Source of the DNA: Hydrogenophaga sp.
GTDB taxonomy: Bacteria > Pseudomonadota > Gammaproteobacteria > Burkholderiales > Burkholderiaceae_C
Length of the DNA stretch: 64,000 nt
Assembly (NCBI GenBank): GCA_030682835.1
Contig: JAUXNG010000104.1
Coordinates: 1-64,000, forward strand
Direction of reading: 5' to 3'
The translations under genes were made by a program, and so were the position numbers. Of the stretch, positions 50,207 to 58,358 are shown piece by piece (position 1 is the stretch's first letter; each line of letters begins with the position of its first letter). The notes below the pieces were generated by a model. It saw nothing but the letters and a program-made list of their open reading frames with translations. It was not told the DNA's origin and did no database searches.

Positions 50207-51913
50207 TTAAAGTCCCCGTGCTGGGACCGGCTTGGTGACCTCCAAACCTAGGGCGTGGACACGCCTGTGACACCATGAATGCAGAAGCACTCGGTTGTTC
50301 AGACTGTGGGAGCCACCATATCGAATTTCTTCGATGTGGTGGTCTTCCAGCCCGCCATCTTCGTACTCCAGATCGGTGCCACACAGCACGCATTTGCCGA
50401 ACTGCGAGAGCCACAGTTTCGACCGTTGGGCATCCCAGATGTCTTTCTTCATCCGTTTCACCCGTAGATCTTCCCAGTAGGGCTCCCATATTGGATCAAA
50501 GGGGTTGTAGTCCCCCCTGATCTTCACGTGGCGCACGATATCCGTGTCCGCCAAGTGGTACAGCCGCAGCTGTATCTCTTCATTGCGCCTGTTGACGGCC
50601 ATGTCGGCGAACTCCCAACGAGTGTCGGGATGGCTCCAGTGGTGCAGGAACACTTTGCCCCTGCTCCAACGCGGATGTCGCCGCATCCCCCATCGCATCA
50701 ACCGCCAGTAGATCTGGCTGTCTAGCTTGGTGAATGTCTCCTTGGCCACCACACCTTGGTGGTACCTCGCCCAGCCTTTGAGGACTGGGTTCAGTTTCTG
50801 TATCAACTCGGCCTTGGGTCGAGCAAGATGTCTTGCAATGATGTCCTTCACCTTGCCGTAGAACGCTTGCACGTTTTTCCGGTTCGGCTTGATGAGCAGT
50901 GTGTCCGAGTATTTTCGGAAGTTCCACCCCAGGAAATCAAAGCCATCGTCAATATGCACGATGCGCGTCTTCGCCATTTGCAGCTCCAGCCCCCGCTCAC
51001 GCAGGAAAGTTTCCACATACGGCTGGACCACAGTTTCCAGCAACTCTTTTGAGTCGCCGGTCACCACAAAGTCGTCGGCATATCTCGCGAGATTCACCTT
51101 GGGATTGGGTGATTTCTTGGGTCTCTTGAGGCCCTTGACGAGCTTCTTCAGACCCCGTTCCAATCCGTCCAGTGTCAGGTTGGCCAGCAACGGGGAGATG
51201 ATCCCCCCTTGGGGTGTTCCCGCGTCTGTCGGCTGTAACTGACTCCGATCGATCACTCCGCAGCGCAACCACTGTTTGAGCACCCGCTTGTTCATGCGAA
51301 CGTTGGCGAGCAGCCAGTCGTGGTTGATGTTGTCGAAGAACCCCTTGATGTCTGCATCCAGAACCCATTTGGCCGAGGCCTTATGGGATAGACATACAAA
51401 CAATTGTGAGCGGGCATCGTGTGTGCTTCGACCTCTCCTGAACCCGTAAGAGTTCGGATCGGCGTGGCACTCGGATGCCGGTTCTAGCGCGAGCAGAAAC
51501 AGTGCCTGCATCGCTCTGTCCAACATGGTCGGTATCCCCAATGGGCGTTTCCTTCCATCGCTCTTGGGTATCCAGACGCGCCGCAACGGCCTGGCCCGGT
51601 ACCCACGCAGGGTCAATCGACTCACTGCTTCCCATTTCTTACTCGGCGTGTCCCAGAGTTCGCGGTCGACGCCACTCGTCCGCTTCCCTTGGTTTTCGGT
51701 CACTTTCCTGACAGCCAATGCCTTGGCTTGCCAGGATCGGGTCAGGCTTCTCTGGAGTCGTTTGACCCTTCGAAAGTCTTTTCCCTTTTCTGCCTGCGCG
51801 ATTCTCGTTTGCGCTCTTCCTACGAATTTCTCGACAGCGTGCCAGTCGATGGCGTGCCATTCTGAGTACTCGTCGCGAAGCGCAGCATCAAAGAGTTCTT
51901 TGATGTTTTCCAT
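50207..51913 (-). CDS. ltrA: Group II intron reverse transcriptase/maturase with HNH nuclease
   Basis: A 568-residue intron-encoded protein. The reverse transcriptase catalytic box is YADD (residues 278-281), with GTPQGGIISPLLANL before it and a maturase domain X after it (KGWARYHQGVVAKETF). The C-terminus is an HNH endonuclease: C508-V-L-C, DHHIEEIRYGG and a final CHRRVHA. All parts needed for splicing help and retrohoming look intact. ATG at 51913 is chosen because the N-terminal RT domain begins MENIKELFDAALRDEYSEWH; a further 12 codons are open upstream. It lies in intron domain IV. Codon use is less GC-biased than in neighbouring genes, fitting transfer. Confidence 0.95.
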   Translation of the reverse strand: MENIKELFDAALRDEYSEWHAIDWHAVEKFVGRAQTRIAQAEKGKDFRRVKRLQRSLTRSWQAKALAVRKVTENQGKRTSGVDRELWDTPSKKWEAVSRLTLRGYRARPLRRVWIPKSDGRKRPLGIPTMLDRAMQALFLLALEPASECHADPNSYGFRRGRSTHDARSQLFVCLSHKASAKWVLDADIKGFFDNINHDWLLANVRMNKRVLKQWLRCGVIDRSQLQPTDAGTPQGGIISPLLANLTLDGLERGLKKLVKGLKRPKKSPNPKVNLARYADDFVVTGDSKELLETVVQPYVETFLRERGLELQMAKTRIVHIDDGFDFLGWNFRKYSDTLLIKPNRKNVQAFYGKVKDIIARHLARPKAELIQKLNPVLKGWARYHQGVVAKETFTKLDSQIYWRLMRWGMRRHPRWSRGKVFLHHWSHPDTRWEFADMAVNRRNEEIQLRLYHLADTDIVRHVKIRGDYNPFDPIWEPYWEDLRVKRMKKDIWDAQRSKLWLSQFGKCVLCGTDLEYEDGGLEDHHIEEIRYGGSHSLNNRVLLHSWCHRRVHALGLEVTKPVPARGL

Positions 51914-52873
51914 GCCATCCTCGGTTCGGTTAGGACCCGTTGAAGGCACCCGTCCCCGAGGGCACGAATGCCCTCCGGGGTCGGTTTAAAAGACGCTCAC
52001 GGCTCGCGCCGTCGCACCTGTTGCAAGTCAGCAGGCTTTCACCTTGGGGCAGGGCCCCTATGCCGTCCATTACAGACGGTCGTTCGCTTTTTGCAACCTC
52101 CTCTGCCCACTGCGTCATGGCCCTTGCTTACGCTTGGGTTGCCAGCTTCTTTGGATGCTGGCGGCGCATTGGGTTTACCTCGTTTCCTAAGGTGCCCCGT
52201 CGGTCGGCGGGCCGACAGAAGGGGTTAGGGACTCACTATCCACCGGGAGCCCTCGGGGACCGAGCACAGGTTCATGACCCTGTGCTCCCGGGCTCCATGC
52301 CTTTTGGCTCCAGCTCCCAGTCTCCCCGAAGGGAGACCAGACACAAGAGTTAGCTGGGTGCTGATTACGGCGGTTCATGCGTGAGTTCACATTACGTTTC
52401 CCGTACCCTTTTCCTCATCATCTCTTCCCGGTCTTGCTTGGGGAATCGGACACGCTCGCGCGTGGCCTGTGCACCTTGCGGCGCGGGATGTTTAACCGCG
52501 GCTTCTCACCCACTGGTTACCCGGTGAGCTCGCGCAGATGAGGACACACTGATCCAAGTGTGGTTCGGATGAGAACAAGACACCTCAAGCGGTGTCGGTC
52601 TGTTGTCGGCCAAGACTCCGACGGCAGCGAATTTACATATGTTTACGTATTTCGATGCGTGCATGCAACAGAACACAACCCCGAAGGGGTGATCCTCTTG
52701 CACGTGAGCAGCTCTGCCGGCTACCCACGGGTCGATCCCTTGCGGGATTTGACACAGTTTATGAGCGGTTAGCGCACGGCTCCGCCCAGGCTCCCCACCT
52801 ATGAGTTTCATAGGGAAAAGCTGTCTTGGTAATGGCTGGGAAGTCCAGCTACAGACGCGACTTCGAGTCGCAC
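51914..52873 (-). other. Intron 5' region: ribozyme domains I-III
   Basis: This 960-base non-coding stretch holds the structural RNA domains of the group II intron. It contains many hairpins (for example the CCTTCGGGG-capped stem near 52680 and the paired CGCAAGGGATC region near 52733) and no convincing gene. Short open frames within it (for example near 52560-52772) are by-products. At 960 bases it is longer than many bacterial introns' 5' parts, so the exact 5' boundary deserves checking. Confidence 0.6.
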
Positions 52874-52893
52874 CATGGGTTCAGCATAACAAA

Positions 52894-52917
52894 GCCGCCC
52901 CTCCGGGGTCCAGCGGC
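52894..52917 (-). terminator. Terminator-like hairpin in the 5' exon
   Basis: GCCGC (52894-52898) pairs with GCGGC (52913-52917) around an inner CCCC/GGGG stem. Read on the minus strand the hairpin is followed by TTTGTTAT and then the intron 20 bases later. It could be a factor-independent terminator or simply leader structure of the VOC gene. Confidence 0.4.
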
Positions 52918-52980
52918 GGGGCGACAAATGCGGGGGAAAACACCGCCATTTCTGCGCTCAGGTTGGGGCCGCGATCAGCC

Positions 52981-53018
52981 GATAGCTATCTCAGGAAAGC
53001 CCGTCTGGCTTTCAGGGA
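52981..53018 (+). promoter_or_regulatory. Palindrome and hairpin at the CAP gene ribosome site
   Basis: GATAGCTATC (52981-52990) is a perfect 10-base palindrome. Six bases later AAAGCC and GGCTTT (52996-53012) form a hairpin with a five-base loop, ending directly at the CAGGGA ribosome binding site (53013-53018) of the gene at 53025. The arrangement could influence translation of the CAP gene. Confidence 0.3.
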
Positions 53019-53024
53019 GTCCCC

Positions 53025-53861
53025 ATGAAAACACGCCTCAACCCCTTGTCGTCCCTGGTGCGCTGGGCCCTGGCCTGCGCCACGCTGGGGCTGCTGAGCG
53101 CCTGTGGCGGTGGCGGATCAGACGGTGATGACGCGCAGCGGCAATACCCCGCTGCTGCCCCGGCAGCGCTGTCAGGCCCGGTGGCCGGGCACGTCGATCG
53201 CCTGCAGGAAGTCCGGGCGCGGCTGGGCCTGGCCCCGCTCAGCTGGGACGGCCGTCTGGCCCAGGCCGCCCAGAGCCACGCCGACTACCTGACCCGGCAC
53301 AGTGCCGTGGGCCACGCTGAAGACCCCGCCCTTGCCGGTTTCACCGGTGCCGGCTACTGGGAGCGGGCAAACCGCGCGGGCTATGCGCGGGCCATGGGCG
53401 AAACCATCATCCACGGCAACGCCACGACTTACGAAGAGGGGCGCAGCTACCTGGACGCGCTGCTCTATTCGCCTGGCCACCGCGCGTACCTGCTCGCGTC
53501 AGACCTGGACGAATTCGGCGTGGGCGGCATTCCACTCACCACCGTGCTGGGGCGGTCCGGCAACCATCTGCGCCGCGTCGCCGTGACCTTTCCCTTCGAC
53601 GGCCAGGAAAACGTCTACACCTCGGTCATCCTGTCGCTTTCCGGCTCGCTGGCAGGCCGGGTGGTGGTCAGCAGCTTCCAGCTGCGTGACCGCGCCACCG
53701 GTGCCGACGTGGCGGTTCAGCCCTGGCCGAACGAGGGCACCGGCGCCGTGCTGTTCAAGCCCGAGCAGCAGCTGGCGTTCGGCACCTGGTACGACGCCAC
53801 CGTGACGGGCACGGTGGACGGTGTGACGGTGCAGAAGACCGTCGCCTTCAAGACCAACTGA
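53025..53861 (+). CDS. CAP-domain (SCP/PR1-like) lipoprotein
   Basis: A 278-residue lipoprotein: signal peptide ending in LLSAC with Cys27 lipidated, then a Gly/Asp-rich spacer. The CAP domain follows (about residues 55-185): LSWDGRLAQAAQSHADYL, GHAEDPALAGFTGAGYWERAN, GETIIHG and YSPGHRAYLL, keeping the His and Glu of the CAP cavity. The C-terminal 90 residues form a beta-rich domain of unknown type. Bacterial CAP lipoproteins are often surface-exposed; function is unproven. Its stop nearly touches the convergent eRF1-like gene. Confidence 0.88.
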   Translation: MKTRLNPLSSLVRWALACATLGLLSACGGGGSDGDDAQRQYPAAAPAALSGPVAGHVDRLQEVRARLGLAPLSWDGRLAQAAQSHADYLTRHSAVGHAEDPALAGFTGAGYWERANRAGYARAMGETIIHGNATTYEEGRSYLDALLYSPGHRAYLLASDLDEFGVGGIPLTTVLGRSGNHLRRVAVTFPFDGQENVYTSVILSLSGSLAGRVVVSSFQLRDRATGADVAVQPWPNEGTGAVLFKPEQQLAFGTWYDATVTGTVDGVTVQKTVAFKTN

Positions 53862-53862
53862 T

Positions 53863-54240
53863 TCAGCGCTGCGAGGGGTCGGCCGCCTGCTGGTCGTACT
53901 TCAGGAAGTACTGGCGGGCCATGGCCACCACCTGTGCGTCGGTGGGGTGGTCGCTGGCGATCACGTCGACGATGGCTTTGTCCACCGCATGGGCGTTGTG
54001 CTTGCAGTAATCGCGGAATTCGATCTTGGCCTTGGCCGGGCCGGTCACCAGAATCTCGCTCGCGCCTTCCAGCGCCTGGGCCACCTGCTTGAAGAAATCC
54101 TTGTCAGCGCTCACGTGGCCGTGTTTGAGGGTGTGGTGGCTGCGCGCCTTGATGCGCTGGGCTTCCACGTGTTCGCGGTCAAACATCAGCACATGGGCTT
54201 CGCTGTGGTCCATCCAGACGACGGCGTGAAAAGTGGTCAT
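53863..54240 (-). CDS. eRF1-domain-like 'translational machinery' protein
   Basis: A 125-residue protein matching a family found widely in Comamonadaceae and often labelled translational machinery protein. Its core FHAVVWMDHSEAHVLMFD, ILVTGPAKAKIEFRDYC and ASDHPTDAQVVAMARQYF keep the family's His and Asp-His-Pro-Thr-Asp signatures and resembles the C-terminal fold of eRF1/Pelota. There is no experimental function that I can name. It begins 53 bases downstream of the DksA/TraR-type gene on the same strand, so the two may be co-transcribed. Confidence 0.75.
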   Translation of the reverse strand: MTTFHAVVWMDHSEAHVLMFDREHVEAQRIKARSHHTLKHGHVSADKDFFKQVAQALEGASEILVTGPAKAKIEFRDYCKHNAHAVDKAIVDVIASDHPTDAQVVAMARQYFLKYDQQAADPSQR

Positions 54241-54293
54241 GCATTACTCCTGTTGAAAAAAAGGGGTGGCCCGGGCGGTGCGTCGCGTTGCGC

Positions 54294-54683
54294 TCAGAGC
54301 GTGGCGGGGCGCACGCCGCCTTCGGACGCTTCCAGTCGCGATTGGCAGTCCACGCAGCGCAGGGCGGTGGGGTTGGCGTGCAGGCGCGCGGTGGCAATGG
54401 CCACGCCGCAGTCCACGCACAGGCCGTAGCTGCCGTCGGCAATGCGCTTCAGGGCGGCATCAATCGCGAGCAGTTCCGCGGATTCGCGTTCGGCCAGGGC
54501 AATCGCCAGGTCGCGCTCGGCATCGGCCTGCGCCCAGTCGTCGCTCTCCTGGGCGCGCTGATCGGCCGCCGCATCCGCGCGGCTCAGGTCGCCGCCGCGC
54601 TGCTCGCGCAACTGCGCCATGGTGGCCTCTCGCATGGCCTGCAGCTGCGCTGCAAAGGTTTCCGAAATGTTCTGTGTGGACAT
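54294..54683 (-). CDS. DksA/TraR family zinc-finger protein
   Basis: A 129-residue protein. An acidic helical part with DSADAAADQRAQESDDW-like sequence precedes the C-terminal four-cysteine zinc finger (CVDCG ... LRCVDCQSRLEA). The coiled N-terminal helices and acidic tip fit DksA/TraR proteins that bind in the RNA polymerase secondary channel. The Asp residues at the tip needed for full DksA activity cannot be confirmed by eye. ATG at 54683 (MSTQNISETF) has a GGAGAA site upstream; the frame opens further to 54773 without homology. Confidence 0.85.
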   Translation of the reverse strand: MSTQNISETFAAQLQAMREATMAQLREQRGGDLSRADAAADQRAQESDDWAQADAERDLAIALAERESAELLAIDAALKRIADGSYGLCVDCGVAIATARLHANPTALRCVDCQSRLEASEGGVRPATL

Positions 54684-54915
54684 CGTGCTGTTCTCCTCGC
54701 TGAGGGGGCGGGGCGCAGGTTGCGGCCCATGCACACATGTTCCGCCGTCTGCGCCCGGGCTGCGTTGACGCAAGTCAAGCGCCCTCGGTGCCCGTGCGCA
54801 ACGCCCCGGTGGTCGGGGCGGGTCGTGCCGCGCAGGGCGCGCGGCAGTTCCGATGAAAATCGCTGCCAGCCGGGCGCAGAATTTGCCCGTTCAACAACCT
54901 GATGGAGACCTTTGC

Positions 54916-55755
54916 ATGCAGACCGTGGACTACAGCCGTTACCAGACCCTTGCCATCACCCGCCGCGGCCCGCTCGTGGACGGCGTGCCCTCGGTGCTGG
55001 ACATCCAGATGCGCGCCGACGGCCCCGGCGGCAATGGCAAGCTGCCCACCGCCGGTCACGACGGCCACTGGGAGCTGAGCGAGATCTGGCGCGACGTGGG
55101 CCGCGACGACAGCGTGCGCTGCGCCGTGCTGCGCGGCAGCGGCATGGGCTTCTCGGGCGGCGGCGATCTGGCGCTGGTGCAGGACATGGCGAACGACTTC
55201 GGCGTGCGCACCCGCGTGTGGAAGGAAGCGCGCGACCTGGTCTACAACGTGATCAACTGCGACAAGCCCATCGTCAGCGCCATGCACGGCCCCTCGGTCG
55301 GCGCGGGCCTGGTGGCCGGCCTGCTGGCGGACATCTCCATTGCCGCCAAAAGCGCCAAGATCGTGGACGGCCACACCCGCCTGGGCGTGGCGGCTGGCGA
55401 CCACGCGGCCATCGTCTGGCCGCTGCTGTGCGGCATGGCCAAGGCCAAGTACTACCTGCTGCTGTGCGAGGCGGTGAGCGGCGAGGAGGCCGAGCGCATC
55501 GGCCTGGTGTCGCTCGCGGTGGACGACGATGTGCTGATTGACAAGGCCTATGAAGTCGCCGACCGGCTGGCCAGCGGCAGCCAGACCGCGATCCGCTGGA
55601 CCAAGTACTCGCTGAACAACTGGCTGCGCCAGGCCGGCCCGGCGTTCGACACGTCGCTGGCGCTGGAATTCATGGGTTTCGGCGGCCCCGACGTGCACGA
55701 AGGTGTGGCATCCTTGCGAGAGCGCAGGGCACCCCGCTATGGCGTCGACAGCTGA
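54916..55755 (+). CDS. Enoyl-CoA hydratase/isomerase family protein
   Basis: A 279-residue crotonase-superfamily protein. The oxyanion-hole motif is [19 protein letters not shown] (about residues 73-91), and [28 protein letters not shown] follows with the second oxyanion Gly. A glutamate in the usual catalytic position is not obvious; an Asp (VDGHTRLG region) may serve. The active chemistry is therefore uncertain. ATG 54916 ([10 protein letters not shown]) follows GGAGACC. It lies 44 bases before phaM, suggesting a shared transcript. Confidence 0.88.
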   Translation: MQTVDYSRYQTLAITRRGPLVDGVPSVLDIQMRADGPGGNGKLPTAGHDGHWELSEIWRDVGRDDSVRCAVLRGSGMGFSGGGDLALVQDMANDFGVRTRVWKEARDLVYNVINCDKPIVSAMHGPSVGAGLVAGLLADISIAAKSAKIVDGHTRLGVAAGDHAAIVWPLLCGMAKAKYYLLLCEAVSGEEAERIGLVSLAVDDDVLIDKAYEVADRLASGSQTAIRWTKYSLNNWLRQAGPAFDTSLALEFMGFGGPDVHEGVASLRERRAPRYGVDS

Positions 55756-55799
55756 ACACCAGCGCCCGCCCGCATTTCCCACCCCACAGGAGACCAGCC

Positions 55800-56804
55800 A
55801 TGAGCGACCAGGATCAGAACGCAGCGGGCAGTGGATTCGGCCGCTTTGTGCCGGGTTTCGAATTCCTGCAGAACCTGGCCAGCCAGGCCAGCGGCGGGCT
55901 GGCCCAGGGCATGGGCAAAGCGTCGCCGCAGCTGCCCGGCCTGGGCAGCTGGGTGGCGCCCACCTTCAACGTGGAAGACCTGGAAAAGCGCATCGAGGAA
56001 CTCAAGGCCGTTCACTTCTGGCTGGACCAGAACAGCAAGGCGCTCGCGGCCACCATCCAGGCGCTGGAGGTGCAGAAGATGACGCTGGCCACGCTGCAGA
56101 CCATGAACCTGAGCATGGGTGACGTGGCCAATTCCCTCAAGGTCCAGGCCACCGAAGCCATGGCCAGCTTCACGGGTGCTGCGGGTGCGGCACCTGAGGC
56201 GCCGCCGGCATCGGCGCCCACCCAGTTCGCCGGGCTGGAAATTCCGCCTCGCACCTACGGCAACCCGGCCAGCGAGCCGGCAGCCCCGCCGCCCGCACCG
56301 GAAGAAAAGGCGGCCGCCCCCGCACCAGCCGCCCCGGCGGCCGGCGTGATCGATCCCATGCAATGGTGGGGCGCCCTGTCGCAGCAGTTCCAGCAGATCG
56401 CCAGCCAGGCGATGCAGGACGCCGCGCGGCGCGCCACGCCTCCGGCCGGTGACACACCGCCTGCCGCGGGAGCCCCGGCGCCGGCGCCCGCGGCGCCACC
56501 TGAGTCCACACCCGCACCGGCTCCTCGCGCGCCCGCCGCCCGCAAGAAGGCCGCGCCGCGCCGGCGTGCCCCAGCCCCGGCGCCTGCCCCGGCTCAGGGC
56601 CTGGCCGCTGGCGACTGGCCCATGCCCGGCGCCTTCTTTCAGCTTCCAGGCTTCCCGGACATGAGCGATGTGGGTGGCAGGAAAGCTGCCCCACCCGCTC
56701 AGGCGCCTGCGAAGAAGGCTGCATCCAAAAAACCTGCGGCCAAAAAAACCGCCGCCAAGAAGGCGCCCGCGAAAAAGGCGGCCCCCGCCACCCGTCGCCG
56801 TTGA
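55800..56804 (+). CDS. phaM: PhaM-type polyhydroxyalkanoate granule protein
   Basis: A 334-residue granule-associated protein. The N-terminal domain has the PhaM family segment FVPGFEFLQNLASQASGGLAQ and IEELKAVHFWLDQNSKALAATIQALEVQKMTLATLQTMN. A long Pro/Ala-rich linker follows. The C-terminus is a histone H1-like basic tail of Lys/Ala repeats (AKKA, AAKK) that binds DNA. PhaM links PHB granules to the nucleoid and activates PhaC in Cupriavidus necator. No phaC is in the window. An AGGAGA site precedes ATG 55800. Confidence 0.93.
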   Translation: MSDQDQNAAGSGFGRFVPGFEFLQNLASQASGGLAQGMGKASPQLPGLGSWVAPTFNVEDLEKRIEELKAVHFWLDQNSKALAATIQALEVQKMTLATLQTMNLSMGDVANSLKVQATEAMASFTGAAGAAPEAPPASAPTQFAGLEIPPRTYGNPASEPAAPPPAPEEKAAAPAPAAPAAGVIDPMQWWGALSQQFQQIASQAMQDAARRATPPAGDTPPAAGAPAPAPAAPPESTPAPAPRAPAARKKAAPRRRAPAPAPAPAQGLAAGDWPMPGAFFQLPGFPDMSDVGGRKAAPPAQAPAKKAASKKPAAKKTAAKKAPAKKAAPATRRR

Positions 56805-56865
56805 GTCCCGTACCTCCGGGCGTTTTGCCTGCTGAACTCCCGCGCCCGGGCGCGGTCGATCTGCC

Positions 56866-58158
56866 ATGAACCTGTTTCCCTCCGCTCACGCCACCCACCC
56901 GCAATGGCGCATGGCCGCCGCGCTGGTGCTGGCGCAGCTGCGCGCCCAGATGGCGCTGCCCGAGTACGCATCCGCGCCCTCGCTGGGCCTGCTCTACATC
57001 ACCGACCATTACGCGGACGAGGCCCAGGCCATCCTGGAGCACCTCAGCGCCGAACTGCCCGAGGTGACCGACTGGGCCGGCACGGTGGGCGTGGGCGTGT
57101 CGGCCAACAACGTCGAGTATTTCGACGAGCCGGCACTCAGCCTGATGCTGTGTGACCTCAGCCCCGACCAGTACCGCGTGTTCAGCGGCGTGGCGCCGCT
57201 CTCGGCCAGCGGCCGGGCCGCCGGGCCGGACGGCTTCGTGGCTCACACCGCGCTGGTGCATGCCGACGGCGGCACCCCCGAGCTGGCCGAGCTGATCGCC
57301 GAAGTGGCCGAGCGCACCGCCAGTGGATATGTGTTTGGCGGCCTGGCCGGCAGCCGCGGCACCACCGTGCAGTTCGCGCTCAGCAGCGCCGGCAACCTGA
57401 GCGGGCAGGGCGCGGCCAGCGGCGTGTTCCATGGTGGTCTGAGTGGCGTGGCCTTCGGACCGGCGGTGGGCATGGTGTCGCGCGTGACGCAGGGCGCCCA
57501 GCCGGTCGACCGTGAGCGCACCGTGACCGCCAGCGATGGCAATCTGGTGCTCGCACTGGATGGCGAGCCTGCGCTGGACGTGCTGCTGCGCGAGCTCGAC
57601 ATCTCGCTGGAGCAGCCCGAGCAGGCCATGCCCCGCCTGCGCGCCACCCTGGTGGGCCTGACGCTGCCGGACGACGGCGCTGCGGGCGCAGACGGTGTAC
57701 CGCAGCGGCGGGGCCAGTTTGGCGCCGAGGTGCTGGTGCGCCACCTGATCGGGCTCGACCCGGGGCGCCGCGGCATCGCCATTGCCGACCTGGCACCCGT
57801 GGGCACGCGCCTGGCTTTCTGCGAACGCAGCGCGCAGGCGGCGCGGGCCGATCTCACGCGCCTGTGTGCCGAGGTGCGTGAAGAGCTGGAGCCCGAGGAG
57901 CTGAGCCTGCCGCTGGCCACGGCCCTGGCCGCCTCCGAGCAGGAGGCCGCGCCGCACCCGGCCCGCCGCATCGCGGGCGCGGTGTACGTGAGCTGCTCGG
58001 GGCGCGGCGGCCCACACTTCGGTGCGCCCAGCGCCGAGCTGCAGATCGTGCGGCGCGCCCTGGGCGATGTGCCCCTGGTGGGCTTCTTCGCCGGCGGCGA
58101 GATTGCGCACCACCGCCTGTATGGCTACACGGGCGTGCTGACTGTGTTCACGATGTAG
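56866..58158 (+). CDS. FIST N/C domain sensory protein
   Basis: A 430-residue cytoplasmic protein with a FIST N domain (about residues 30-225, with DWAGTVGVGVSANNVEYF and YVFGGLAGSRGTTVQF) and a FIST C domain (about 240-425, ending GDVPLVGFFAGGEIAHHRLYGYTGVLTVF). FIST domains are proposed small-molecule, possibly amino-acid, sensors, often attached to signalling modules; here it stands alone. The start ATG 56866 lies 61 bases after phaM. A structured repeat begins 9 bases after its stop. Confidence 0.85.
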   Translation: MNLFPSAHATHPQWRMAAALVLAQLRAQMALPEYASAPSLGLLYITDHYADEAQAILEHLSAELPEVTDWAGTVGVGVSANNVEYFDEPALSLMLCDLSPDQYRVFSGVAPLSASGRAAGPDGFVAHTALVHADGGTPELAELIAEVAERTASGYVFGGLAGSRGTTVQFALSSAGNLSGQGAASGVFHGGLSGVAFGPAVGMVSRVTQGAQPVDRERTVTASDGNLVLALDGEPALDVLLRELDISLEQPEQAMPRLRATLVGLTLPDDGAAGADGVPQRRGQFGAEVLVRHLIGLDPGRRGIAIADLAPVGTRLAFCERSAQAARADLTRLCAEVREELEPEELSLPLATALAASEQEAAPHPARRIAGAVYVSCSGRGGPHFGAPSAELQIVRRALGDVPLVGFFAGGEIAHHRLYGYTGVLTVFTM

Positions 58159-58167
58159 ATGAAGGTT

Positions 58168-58240
58168 CCCCCCGCGCCGCCTTCGGCGTCACCCCCAGGG
58201 GGCGGCACTGGCGGCCCGGCGGAGCCGGTTCCGCGGTGCC
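58168..58240 (+). repeat. Structured stop-codon-linked repeat, copy 5 (short form)
   Basis: The element starts 9 bases after the FIST gene stop, in its orientation, in the gap before the convergent MFS gene. Outer arms GGCAC (58202-58206) and GTGCC (58236-58240) pair, unlike in sequence from the other four copies. The proximal hairpin reads CGCCTTCGGCG and the second CCCCCAGGGGG, both kept. Confidence 0.85.
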
Positions 58241-58358
58241 CTGGGTGAGGGCACGTGCTCCGGTGAAATCAAGGATGCTCCGCAGCGCTTCGCGCTTCCT
58301 CCGGGGGCAAGAGTCGGCGCTTCAGCCCCACGCCACGAATGGCGTTGGTGCGTTCGCT

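Larger units (their letters stand above)
50074..52873 (-). mobile_element. Group II intron, apparently complete
   Basis: On the minus strand the element begins with GTGCG (52873 downwards), the group II 5' consensus. It carries an intact multi-domain reverse transcriptase (50207-51913) and ends with a textbook domain V and a domain VI with bulged A. Base composition is clearly lower in GC than the flanks. The 3' end is placed at 50074 so that the VOC frame joins in phase; 50071 is the alternative that puts the branch A seven bases from the end. A second GTGCG at 52777 is a weaker 5' boundary. There is no second reverse transcriptase copy in the window. Confidence 0.82.

Noticed and set aside
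52773-52777. GTGCG on the minus strand at 52777 as the intron 5' end
   Set aside because: The GTGCG at 52873 is preferred because the exon before it ends in ATG and joins in frame with the VOC gene. 52777 remains a fallback.
52560-53028. Short plus-strand frames of 70-75 codons between the intron 5' part and the CAP gene
   Set aside because: They lie within ribozyme or leader sequence, lack ribosome sites and show no known domain.
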